Positions 45,588 through 55,637 of a stretch of 64,000 nt of DNA are shown here, one piece after another; the stretch's first letter is position 1; every line of letters begins with the position of its first letter. The position numbers and the translations under genes were made by a program. The notes under the pieces are model-generated. The model ran no database searches. It was not told where the DNA came from and saw only the letters and a list, made by a program, of their open reading frames with translations. Source of the stretch: Cyclaneusma minus (Eukaryota; Ascomycota; Leotiomycetes; Marthamycetales; Marthamycetaceae); contig JAKZHN010000017.1 in NCBI GenBank assembly GCA_037179335.1, positions 682,001 to 746,000 of the forward strand, read 5' to 3'.

Positions 45588-47256
45588 CTTCCTTTACAGC
45601 TCTTGGCGTCCTGATAGGCCTTACTCCTCAGTGGCTGCGATGTTCAACGGTCTTTTGGTCTTTTGCCAATCGGCGGATATACTTCTCACAAACCGAAAAT
45701 TTCTCTTATATTTGATATATATAAGCAATGCTAGTGGTCGGCTTGCTTGTGTCTGCAGTAAGAATTTGGGATAGCGGTAGAGATTCTGATACTATCTTAT
45801 AATCTTAGGTCCTTAAGGCGAAAGTTTTGTCTGTCGCTTCTAGAATATTCACGTCACATGAGCTTTCCTCTCTCGAGTCTCGACGTGACGAAGGGAAAAG
45901 TGGGATTCGTTCATCCATGTTGAACCCCCAAGACCTAACCATAGTAAAGTGAGGCTTAAGCATTCACCAACACTGACTTGAGCCCTGAAGAGATTATTGA
46001 AAAGTAAACGAATGTTAGCATTACGCGTTTGAAGAGATCCAGAAGGCGTGACAGGGAGTTCTGACTCCTTGAGAGAAGTCGTTGAATTTGAAAGGAGCGA
46101 GGATGGCGCACAGTCCCTGCCCCTCAGACCATCATTGCAACACCACCACCATGGCACAAAAATCCCCGAGTCATTTTCTTTTAAAAGAGAAGAGGAATCA
46201 CACAGGATTCGCGCATCATTATTTCTTCCACGAGTTCTATGTACCACCCATCTTTCGGCGCATTTGCCTAACTGGAGAAGGACCACGGATCCCGAGGTTG
46301 CCGAGGGGCGGGCGTATCAATTCCTTTCTGCGAGACACGGTGGCTGTGGTTTTATTGATTGACTTCCCCACAGCCGGGCGGCACAGCAAGGGGATTCTGC
46401 AGATGAACAATCCATGACAGGTTAGTACGTGGTTCAATGGAGGGCGGTGAAAGATGGCCTGTGACGTGACGTGGACAATTTAAAAGCTGGAGGCGCGGAG
46501 ATGGGGGCTGTGGTACCACTTTAACTTGGGGTTGAACCAGACACTGACAGATTTTATACGGCCGGTAAACAGGGACGGCTTTACTTTACATGTATTGTTG
46601 GTCTGGACTTGGATTTATTATTACGCGTTGCTCCCTCCCTATCTCCTGCTGTAACGTCGATCCTTCTCGGGAAGATAAGAGGAGTACGGATTCAGGGGAC
46701 TTGGAACCTGGAAGGCGAGCTTCAGATCCTGTACATGTATTCAGCGACGGGATGGTCAGTCGTCACACATCGGGAATTGTTATTTATCAAAAAATACAAA
46801 TAGGATCATGTTGCAGCATTTGTGCAGATTTGGCCCCGCAATGATCGGAGGTCGGTGAGAAGTTAAAGTCCACTGCAGCTTTGAAAAACGGGCTTTGTTG
46901 GTGCCGACGCCTTTTAGGCCCAATCCTGACGGTTGTCCCTGCACCCTGCCGCCGCTACCGCAACACCAGACCTTCAAGCACCTATTTCACCACCCACCGG
47001 CTTCCTCAGTACACACTCCCCTCCCGAGCCAACAACATACCCGCCTGCATACTGTGCACCATTCCAGAGACTGAAAGCCCAGGAAGGATCCCCGGAAATC
47101 TGCGAGCCGAGCGGGGCCCCGAGCCAAGCTGCTATTCGTCGAAACCACTTGTCTGCTGCACTCCCAAGGTCGATGCAACGCCTACGCCATATTTCGCCAT
47201 TCTAGTCTGGAATGCTACGGAACCATGTGATATAGCTACCGCCCATCACCCACATC
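45588..47256. other. Intergenic, nothing recognised
   Basis: 1.7 kb with short open frames on both strands but no supported gene. The right end is the promoter and leader of the RBR ligase gene. Confidence 0.4.
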
Positions 47257-49278
47257 ATGGCTCTAGGAGGCCTGCTCAAAACCTCAAGAAGCTTCTCTTC
47301 TCAAGCCTCTGCTTCCCAACCCAAGCAAGCTGCTGCAACACCAGAAGCCAAGCCCGGCACGTCATCGCGAACGCCCTCCTTCAACAACGACTCGGCTTCC
47401 TATATCGTCGACACCTCAGAGCTGAACAGCGACGAAGCCGAAGCTCCCGATCTGCGGGACCTCAATAATTGCCTCGAAGCCCTGGCTGCCATATTTCCTG
47501 ATGTGCAGGTGGAGGTCTTCCGCGAGATGCTGCAAAATTTCGACGAAGAGTCCCGGCTGGCGGTCGTGACGGAAGAATTGCTGAAGCAAAAGGCGAAATG
47601 GGTACGGGGACGATACCGCATGGTCAGCAAGGACAAGACGCAGAGCAAGCTGGCTTTCTTCAAGGCTACGCAGATTGAGAAATGCGACCAGGTACCGCGG
47701 GAGGAGCGCTTTCGGAGTCCGGGTTACAAGAAGGCTGTCCGGAGCACGACATATCATGAATTCAAGGGTCTCCCAAAGTCTACGATTAACGCCGTATTGG
47801 CAGAATTCAACCATTCGTATCTACATGCGCGGCCAACATTGGTTGCGCTGTCGTCAAAGTCATGGCGATTCTCTATATCTTCTCTGTTCCTTCGCCGAAA
47901 ACATACGACTTCGCTAGATGCCGAACACCACCCGCTCGTTATATGGCAGTCGACAGGCCAAGGCTCAATTGTCCCATCCTTAAAGAGCACCGGATCCGAC
48001 GAGTTGGATGCCGAACTTTTTACTACACTGGTCAAACCTCTGCAAGAAAAGATAATAACGGAGCGCGTCGAGAAAGACCGTACCCTAGCGATAGAGCTCA
48101 ATACACAGGAGGCGGAGGAAAATGGCGCTTTGCATGACTGTGAATGCTGTTACACATCGACCACATTTGAGGAATTAGCAGCTTGTGACGATGGAGGCCA
48201 CTTTTTATGCTTCAATTGCGTGAGACACGCCGTGAAAGAATCAGTCTTCGGGCAAGGCTGGCAGCGGAATATCGATACATCATCCGGCTCCTTACGCTGT
48301 CTTGCGCCATCCGACGACGAATGCGCAGGCTGCATTTCGCAGTCTCTGATCCGCCGAGCTCTCAGCAGCGAAGAAGGAGGAGACGACATGATCCGAAAAC
48401 TAGACGAACGATTAGTCGAAAATAGCCTCCTCAAAACCGGCCTCCCGCTCATCCGCTGTCCTTTCTGCAGCTATGCCGAAATCGACGAACTATATCTCCC
48501 CACCTCCGAAAAAGCCTGGCGCTTCAAAACCCACGGCGTCTTATCTTTCTACACATGTTCCCTCGCCCTCGCCTGCTTCGGCATGATGCCCTTCGCACTA
48601 CCTATCTTCGCCATCATCTCTCTCCTCTTCCTCCTCTTCTGCACCCGCCTCACCTTCGGCTGCTGGGCCACCCAGCAGTTCGAAGCTTCGCTCATGCGCC
48701 TCCGCCGCAAACGCCACGGTCTGAAATTCCAGTGCCAGAACCCCAGCTGCCAGCGTCCCTCGTGTCTAAATTGTTCCAAAGGCTGGTCCGATATCCACAT
48801 CTGCCACGAATCGTCCCTGCTCGCGCTGCGCACACAGGTCGAACTCGCAATGTCGCTGGCCATCAAACGCACATGTCCGCGCTGCAACACATCGTTTGTG
48901 AAATCCAGCGGATGCAACAAATTGACGTGTGTGTGCGGGTATCAGATGTGCTATGTGTGTCGCAAGGACATTGGCAACGGCGAAGGATATCGGCATTTTT
49001 GCGAGCATTTTAGACCGAATGGCGGGCGCGGGTGCACGGAGTGTGATAAGTGCGATTTGTATAGGTGCGAGGACGATGAGGTGGTGGTGAAGAAGGCGAA
49101 GGAGGAGGCGGAGAAGCAGTGGATGGAGAAGGAGGGAGAGGGGACGAGCAAGGGGGATGAGAAGTTGAAGAAGGTGTTGAAGAAGAGGTACGAGGGGGGC
49201 GGGTGGTGGGGCTGGGCGAGGTATCCGGATTGGGAGAGGGTGTTGGATGGGGTGTTGGAGGCGGTGATTGAGCCGTGA
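47257..49278 (+). CDS. RBR-type E3 ubiquitin ligase (RNF216/TRIAD3-like) with internal membrane hairpin, 673 aa
   Basis: A single exon. The N-terminal ~55 residues are disordered. About 65-115 resembles a CUE-type ubiquitin-binding segment (LNNCLEALAAIFPDVQVEVF). RING1 starts at about 294 (CECCYTSTTFEELAACDDG ... FCFNC-like LCFNCVRHAV). The IBR starts at about 401 (RCPFCSYAEIDE) and finishes at about 492-505 (CQNPSCQRPSCLNC). RING2 is at about 540-580 (CPRCNTSFVKSSGCNKLTC VCGYQMCYVC). The Cys in NKLTC (residue ~558) is in the position of the catalytic Cys that forms the thioester with ubiquitin, followed by the RNF216-type HFCEHF and CTECDKCDLY. Unusually, about 60 hydrophobic residues (426-470: GVLSFYTCSLALACFGMMPF, IFAIISLLFLLFC) are inserted between the two halves of the IBR, predicting a membrane hairpin. 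The C-terminus is a Lys/Glu-rich helix. Confidence 0.9.
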   Translation: MALGGLLKTSRSFSSQASASQPKQAAATPEAKPGTSSRTPSFNNDSASYIVDTSELNSDEAEAPDLRDLNNCLEALAAIFPDVQVEVFREMLQNFDEESRLAVVTEELLKQKAKWVRGRYRMVSKDKTQSKLAFFKATQIEKCDQVPREERFRSPGYKKAVRSTTYHEFKGLPKSTINAVLAEFNHSYLHARPTLVALSSKSWRFSISSLFLRRKHTTSLDAEHHPLVIWQSTGQGSIVPSLKSTGSDELDAELFTTLVKPLQEKIITERVEKDRTLAIELNTQEAEENGALHDCECCYTSTTFEELAACDDGGHFLCFNCVRHAVKESVFGQGWQRNIDTSSGSLRCLAPSDDECAGCISQSLIRRALSSEEGGDDMIRKLDERLVENSLLKTGLPLIRCPFCSYAEIDELYLPTSEKAWRFKTHGVLSFYTCSLALACFGMMPFALPIFAIISLLFLLFCTRLTFGCWATQQFEASLMRLRRKRHGLKFQCQNPSCQRPSCLNCSKGWSDIHICHESSLLALRTQVELAMSLAIKRTCPRCNTSFVKSSGCNKLTCVCGYQMCYVCRKDIGNGEGYRHFCEHFRPNGGRGCTECDKCDLYRCEDDEVVVKKAKEEAEKQWMEKEGEGTSKGDEKLKKVLKKRYEGGGWWGWARYPDWERVLDGVLEAVIEP

Positions 49279-50152
49279 TCATGACGAGGATCCGTGTGTA
49301 GGAAGTATCTGTTTCGTCGGTTCGAAGTGCTCATTTCTTATGACCTTGGCTTGAGCGACGACCTTAGTTGTTAACTGGCACTCACTGGCTCGTGAGCCAA
49401 AGCGGGAAACCCGGGAAGAAAACCGGGCAGGCGTTGGTTATTCTCAATGGGCTTGGGATGGATGGGCACTGGCAGGGCGGCGTTTGTATGCTTTTTAGGA
49501 ATCAGCGGGTTTGAGACTTTCGTGTGTTTCGGCGATTGGGAAAATGGCATAGCATGGAGATTGAGAGCGAAAGAGTCCCTGACATTGTCATGCTTTAAAA
49601 TGATTAATACATATACCCATTAAGTACAAGCTAAGGTATATTGTACGTATGGGAGCGCTAGAATGCTGACCATGCTCTCCCTGCTAGCAGACGTTGCAAC
49701 TTGCGCTGGGTGGTATCGCCCGGCTGATGTCTGGTTTGAGGGTCCACGCCTTTGGTCCTCGGAACGGAGCACTACATGTACTTCCTAGACTTCGACCGCG
49801 AATAGTCTATTCGATTGAGCATCCCCATGATTGTGTATTATTGGGAGACGAGTAAAGGGTGGGATGTACTTACACGTGGATTTTATATTGCTTATCCTCC
49901 GGTATCGCATCCATGGCGCCGGATCGACGGCTAAGTCCCCCACCATTACCCCAGATCTAAGTACATATAATCCGTCCCACCACATACCGTGCCGAGCTCA
50001 GAGTTGTCATCATTTCTTTATCTCGTTATCGACAACCTACCTCTACCTACAGTCTCGCATTCCTCGAACATCCCCATTCCCACCTGCCATCTGCCAATCT
50101 ACAATCTGCCATCATCCCCAATTCAACCATCCAAGCAAGCACATCTCCCATC
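49279..50152. other. Intergenic, nothing recognised
   Basis: 3' side of the RBR gene and promoter of the F-box gene; the last ~150 bp form a CT-rich leader. No other feature is supported. Confidence 0.4.
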
Positions 50153-51413
50153 ATGGCCAGCCCTCTCACCGGAATCCACACTCTCCCCAACGAGGTACAT
50201 ACGCTTCCAAGTCAACTCCCACATCCGCCCCTATCCTCCTTTCCCTATACCCAATCCATCTCCACAAACACATCTCGCTAACAATCATCCCTTACACAGC
50301 TCCTCCTAACCACCCTCACCCCCCTCCCCACCCGCACCCTCCTCCCTCTCACCCTCATCTCCCACCGCTTCTACTCCCTCATAACGCGCATCCTCCACAC
50401 CCGCCTCCTCTCCATCTCGCCCCTTCTTCCCTCGCACACGCTGGTCCTAGAATGTTTCCATCCTTCCAACAAACTTTTGACGCCTTATTTGTTCTGCGAC
50501 TATCTGGGCACTGATACCCTCCAATCCTCCCCTGACGAAACTAAATCATTTGAGTCGGGGATGAGTAGTAGTGAGAGTGACATTGGCGAGTTGGGAAAAT
50601 TGGGGAAATTGTATTCGCATTTCCGTCCTAAAATGCCGGAGGACGAAGAACGACCGAGAAGGAGGACGCCGCACCCGGCTGGTGATGTGCCAGGCCATCC
50701 CAACACGAGCACGTATTTCCCTGGTCCTTCAGCTTCAGCTTCTGCAGACCAAAATTCACAACAAGCAGCAAGAGATGATGAGTTGGTAGAAATTGAGGTA
50801 AACCTGGAGCCACACGAGTTGTTTAGCCAACTAAGGACGATTACGAATCTGGTCAAGGTGTGGCCTAAACGTGGCTTGTTTTTGAGTTGTGTGGATGTGG
50901 GGGATGGGGTGATTAGGGTTTTTAGGGAGTGGGCGGAGAGGGTTGCGGAAGATGTGGACAATGGGAGTGGGGAGGAGGGGCCGGTGCTGGTGACTGCTGA
51001 AGAAATAGAGTGCGAGGATGGGAAAGGGAAAGGGAAAGGGAAGAGTGGGGAGAAGGGCAAGGATGAAGAAAGAGATGACAGGGACGAGAGGCTGAGATGG
51101 GTGGGTAATGATGAGAGTGTGGGCATTAGGTTTAGGGTGGAGAGGAAGAGGGAGGCGAGGATGCCGGCGGTGGTGGTGTTGGGGAGGATGGAGGACGTGC
51201 CGGTGAGCTATACGCTGAAGTATGAAGGTATGTTGTGCTCTCTAGGGGTGGTGACTGGACCGTCGTCGACTGAGCGACTTGCTAATCAAGTTTGGATTTG
51301 TAGAACTCCTCGTCAGAACGGCAGATATATTACTCAAGGTTGAAGAGAGTGCATTGAGGGAGAACGAGGATACGGGGAAGGCTACTGTGATTGGATTCTT
51401 CAACGAGGCTTGA
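50153..51413 (+). CDS. F-box domain protein, 359 aa
   Basis: Three exons: 50153-50194, 50300-51227 and 51304-51413. Introns are 105 nt (GTACAT...CACAG) and 76 nt (GTATGT...TGTAG). The first splice builds the F-box: LPNE|LLLTTLTPLPTRTLLP followed by LTLISHRFYSLITRILHTRL. F-box proteins recruit substrates to SCF (Skp1-Cul1) ubiquitin ligases. The middle (about 95-160) is disordered. A soluble part follows (LFSQLRTITNLVKVWPKRGLF, GDGVIRVFREWAERVAE), interrupted by a Gly/Lys-rich low-complexity run (GKGKGKGKSGEKGKDE). The last exon ends in EESALRENEDTGKATVIGFF. The substrate is unknown. It lies about 0.9 kb after the RBR ligase, in the same direction, though co-regulation cannot be shown. Confidence 0.85.
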
Positions 51414-51888
51414 GAGTCGGGTACTTATTCCTATCTCGTGATTTTTACGCCTTTCTGGCTCTCGAGTTGCAAACTGTACAGAATGTAATGAAATCTGCCG
51501 TTAACAAGTCCAGCTCTGCCACCGAGGAAGAAGTCGGCATAGCAGGAGGCCAATAACTTTGACGTTTTCTGGCCATCGCGAGTCGGTGGTTCCTGGAAAG
51601 GATGGAGTGTACATTGCTGTGGCTGAAATCCTGCAAGCACGGACCATTAGTTTGACGGTGCGGTCCGCTCATTTTTGAGCCGAGGCATTTCCCCAGATTC
51701 GGGTCAAGAGCTTGCGCCTCTTGGGGTGCCATCTCGTCTCCTCTTCTTCCAACCCCTCTCAACCTTCTCATCTTCTCATTCCGTTCCCTATTCCCCTTTC
51801 TCCTTCCAAGCACTGCATAAGAGTCCTGCTTGGAATTCTTCCCCTCGTTCAATTCAGCCAGATCACTACCCCCCTAAACACCGTCATC
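51414..51888. other. Intergenic with CT-rich leader
   Basis: 3' side of the F-box gene. About 51700-51888 is a CT-rich promoter/leader for the nitronate monooxygenase gene. Nothing else is seen. Confidence 0.4.
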
Positions 51889-53068
51889 ATGGCCGCCCCC
51901 CGTAAGTCGTCTTCACATGCTCCCAACTGCTCCTCCATACTGACTCGAATCTCCAGAACAAATCCGCACAACGGTCACTGACCTCCTGAAAATCAACCAC
52001 CCTGTTATGCTTGCTGGCATGAACGTTGCCGCCGGTCCCAAGCTCGCTGCCGCCGTCACAAATGCTGGAGGTCTCGGTGTCATCGGTGGTGTTGGATACA
52101 CCCCAGACATGCTCCGCGAGCAAATCGCAGAGCTCAAGGGATACTTGACCGACAAGAATGCTCCTTTCGGTGTCGATTTGCTACTGCCCCAGGTCGGTGG
52201 CAGCGCCCGAAAGACCAAGTAAGCTACACAGATGCCGCGGTTATGATTACTGAACTGACCGCATCTGCCACACAGCTATGATTACACAAAGGGAAAGCTC
52301 GGCGAGCTCGTCGATATCATCATCGAAAGCGGCGCCAAGCTCTTCGTCTCAGCCGTAGGCGTCCCTCCCCAAGCCGTCGTCGACAAGCTCCACAAAAACG
52401 GAATTCTCTACATGAACATGATCGGCCACCCCAAGCACGTCAAGAAGTGCTTAGACCTAGGCGTTGACATTATCTGCGCCCAAGGCGGCGAGGGCGGAGG
52501 CCACACCGGTGACGTCCCAACAACCGTGCTCATCCCCGCCGTCGTCAAGCTCTGCGAAGGCAAGAAGTCGCCCATGAGCGGCGCACCAGTACAAGTTGTC
52601 GCCGCCGGTGGAATCTTCGACGGCGCTACCGTCGCCGCCGCGCTCATGCTCGGCGCATCTGCCGTCTGGGTCGGCACACGCTTCATCCTCACCGACGAAG
52701 CTGGCGCACCTAAGGCTCACCAGGAAGCTGTGCGCACATCTGGCTTCGACGACAACATCCGCACCATCATCTTTACCGGGCGCCCGCTACGCGTGCGCAA
52801 GAACCCTTATATCGAAGACTGGGAAACGAACCGCCAGCAGGAGATTAAGGATCTCACGGCCAAGGGGATAATTCCCGTAGAGCATGATTTTGAGAAGCTG
52901 GGAGATGATATTGATGATGAGACGATGGATAATGCAAGGCCGTTCTTAATGGGTAAGGCGGCGGCGGTGGTTAACGAGAAGAAGTCTGCTAAGGCTGTTG
53001 TTGATGAGCTTGTCGGTGATGCGGCGAAGATTATTAAGAAGGGTCATGGAATGCTCGCGAAGTTGTAG
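51889..53068 (+). CDS. Nitronate monooxygenase (2-nitropropane dioxygenase family), 355 aa
   Basis: Three exons: 51889-51901 (only 13 nt of coding), 51957-52218 and 52276-53068. Introns are 55 and 57 nt (GTAAGT...CCAG and GTAAGC...ACAG). The enzyme is an FMN-dependent TIM-barrel oxidase that detoxifies nitronates such as propionate-3-nitronate. Seen: the N-terminal HPVMLAGMNVAAGPKLAAAV, GGLGVIGGVGY, the central AQGGEGGGHTGD containing the conserved His (about residue 167), and the phosphate-binding VVAAGGIFDGATVAAAL and GASAVWVGTRF. Length is normal for the family. The ATG at 51889 is required because it is the only one that splices into the conserved frame. The C-terminus ends KKGHGMLAKL. 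It probably acts in the cytosol, as no targeting signal is visible. Confidence 0.95.
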
Positions 53069-53129
53069 AGATGGGGCTGATGACTGCGATGGTTTTCTTC
53101 AACTTTTGGTACGTGTGTTAGCTAGGCAT

Positions 53130-53522
53130 ATTCCCAATTACTGGTGATATTCCCAATTTGAATTACTTGGGATAATTGAGGACTTCGTGAACTACGCCCT
53201 CTTTCTTCCCGACCTCTTTCCTAGAAAGAGGGCGATTTCGACTAGACTATTTAATTTCAAGATTGAACACAGCTAGCAAGGGTGAGGTGGTCAGTGCCAT
53301 GCCTATTGGATTGCTCGCTAACAGCTTTTTGGGGAAAGCTCCTCGCTTTTATCCACTTTTCTGGTCTGTGCCACCCCTCTAGCTGTGTTTAATCTCGAAA
53401 TTAAGTAGTCTAGTCGAAATCGCCCTCTCTCCTGAGAAGGGGTGGGAGAGAGCGGCGCAGTTTACGGAGTCCTCAATTATTCCCAATTACTGGGGATATT
53501 CCCCCCAAAGGGCCCACGATTA
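53130..53522. mobile_element. Foldback (MITE-like) element
   Basis: Two arms of about 110 bp are near-perfect inverted repeats: 53162-53274 (TTGGGATAATTGAGGACTTC ... GGGCGATTTCGACTAGACTA ... ACACAGCTAG) and 53377-53488 in reverse. About 45 of 49 bp match in the inner part. A ~100-bp unique loop lies between them. A 25-bp direct repeat with one mismatch (ATTCCCAATTACTGG.GATA) flanks it at 53130-53154 and 53479-53503. No transposase is present. It sits in the short spacer between the NMO and folate genes, so it could influence the folate promoter. Confidence 0.75.
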
Positions 53523-53719
53523 CATGTAGGAATTTTCCGACGGCCGCTAAAGTCCGGCCCCACTCTCCACGTGATAAGTTTCTTGGCACTGCATAAACCC
53601 GATTTATGCAGCCTTGCATTTCTCTGTTCTCACACAGGTAAAAACAAACATTTCATGAACAGTGGCAAACAAAGGGAATTTTCTCCCACCCAGCTGTATA
53701 ACAGCAATCACATGACTCG

Positions 53720-55469
53720 ATGAAAGCCATCTCGTGTGTCTTCTCGCCTGCACGCAGATATGCTGCTTCACATTATGGCACAGCCGTCGGGAAGAGTCCA
53801 GCTTACGCTCGTCTTACCTTGACAAGGCTACCCAAGAGAACTTACAGTACAGCTCTGCACCGAGTGAAGGCCACGAAATGGAACAAGATGGGCTCTTTCG
53901 AAAAACCAGAATCTCAGAATGAGGCCTCTACTGCCCGCGAGAAAGTCCGGGCTTTCATTGCTCTGGGCAGCAATTTGGGCGATCGAGTGGGGATGATCGA
54001 GAGGGCTTGCAACGAGATGACTGCCAGAGGAATTGTCGTCAAGAGGACGAGTAGTCTTTGGGAGACTGAGCCAATGTATGTCCTCGACCAGGACAGTTTC
54101 ATCAATGGGGCTTGCGAGGTAAGGAGTTTGTCGAATCTGTTTGTTGAATCTATATGTCGATGATGTCTACCTAGCTTCCGGAATCTATTAATCTATCTTA
54201 CCTCATCGTTTATTTTCGAGCTAATATTCACCCTTCTACTGTAGGTTGAAACAGATCTAAGCCCACTTGCTCTGCTAGATGCTCTTCAAGCCATTGAAAA
54301 TGATATGGGTCGGAAGAAGGTCATCGACAAGGGACCCAGAAATATCGATCTGGACGTCCTCCTTTATGATGGGCGGACCGTTGATCATGAACGGCTCAAG
54401 ATCCCGCATCCAGGAATGTTTGAGAGAGAATTCGTCCTAAGGCCGCTGAATGAGTACGTCTACACAACCCTGATTATGAACATACAGCTAACCCTTCCAC
54501 AGACTCATCCCAGCCCAACCTCTCCACTCAGCCCATCCCTGGAAGCTCACACAAGACTACCTCAACTCGCTCCCGCCCTCATCCTCCCCCCTCTCAACCC
54601 TCACACCCCTATCTCCCACCCGCCCTCCAATCCACGCCCTGCAACCCGCCCGCCCAACCCACCTAATGGCCATCCTCAACCTAACCCCTGACTCCTTTTC
54701 CGACGGCGGCCTCCACACCCCCTCCTCCCTCACATCCACAATAAAATCCTTCATCGCCTCCGGCGCCACCATCCTGGACATCGGCGGCCAATCCAGCCGG
54801 CCCAACGCCCCCTCCATTTCCGCCTCCGAAGAAATCTCCCGCGTCCTCCCCACCATCCAACTAATCCGTTCTCTCCCCGAAGCCCGCAACATCGCTATCA
54901 GCATCGACACCTACCGCGCCTCTGTCGCCGAAGCAGCCGTTCAGGCCGGCGCAGACATCATCAACGATGTGTCCGCCGGCACATTAGACCCCGACATGCT
55001 CCCCACCGCTGCGCGCTTAGGAAAAACAATTTGCCTAATGCACATGCGCGGCACGCCCTCCACCATGACCTCCCTAACTCACTACCCCCACGGCCTAATC
55101 CCCACCATCGCCTCCGAGCTCCTCTCCCGCATCCGCGCCGCCGAAGAAGCAGGCATCCGGCGCTGGCGCATCATACTAGATCCCGGCATCGGCTTTGCCA
55201 AAAACAGTACACAGAATTTAGAGATTCTGAGACGAATGGGCGAATTGAGGGAATGGCCTGGATTGGAAGGTTTTCCCTGGTTGTTGGGATGTAGTAGGAA
55301 AGGGTTTGTGGGGAAGATTACGGGGTTGGAGGAGATGGGGGAGAGGGTTTGGGGAACGGCGGCGACGGTGGCGGCGAGTGTGCAGGGTGGGGCGGATGTG
55401 GTGAGGGTGCATGATGTGAGGGAGATGGGAAAGGTTGTGAAGATGGCGGATGCTATTTGGCGGGTGTGA
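53720..55469 (+). CDS. FOL1: Bifunctional HPPK-DHPS folate synthesis enzyme, 524 aa
   Basis: Three exons: 53720-54118, 54245-54453 and 54503-55469; introns are 126 and 49 nt. The first ~50 residues are Arg-rich and non-acidic (ARRYAASHYG ... RLPKRTYSTALHR), a likely mitochondrial presequence, fitting mitochondrial folate synthesis. The HPPK domain pyrophosphorylates hydroxymethyl-dihydropterin: FIALGSNLGDR, SSLWETEPMYVLDQDSFING, GPRNIDLDVLLYDG, HPGMFEREFVLRPL. The DHPS domain condenses it with p-aminobenzoate (the sulfonamide target): AILNLTPDSFSDGG, GATILDIGGQSSRP, AGADIINDVSAG, LMHMRGTPSTM, ILDPGIGFAK, LLGCSRKGF. A Pro/Ser-rich linker joins the domains. The dihydroneopterin aldolase domain present in yeast Fol1 is absent here and must be encoded elsewhere. 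Confidence 0.95.
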
Positions 55470-55637
55470 AGAATGGGGTGGTTGGGTGTGGATAGATAAT
55501 GGTGGTTGGAAAATTTGTGGACTTAGGAGGATGTGAGGATGGCGCGGTGTGTTGATGTTCAGAAGTAGCAAGGACTTTCAAGCGCTCGGATCTTGAATTG
55601 AACCTGGATGCGCAAACACCAAGGATAACACGAAATC

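Noticed and set aside
48555..49013. 152-aa plus-strand frame inside the RBR gene
   Set aside because: Alternate frame of a well-supported gene; no independent features.
54557..55571. Minus-strand frames opposite the folate gene
   Set aside because: Reverse-strand shadows of the GC-rich DHPS domain.
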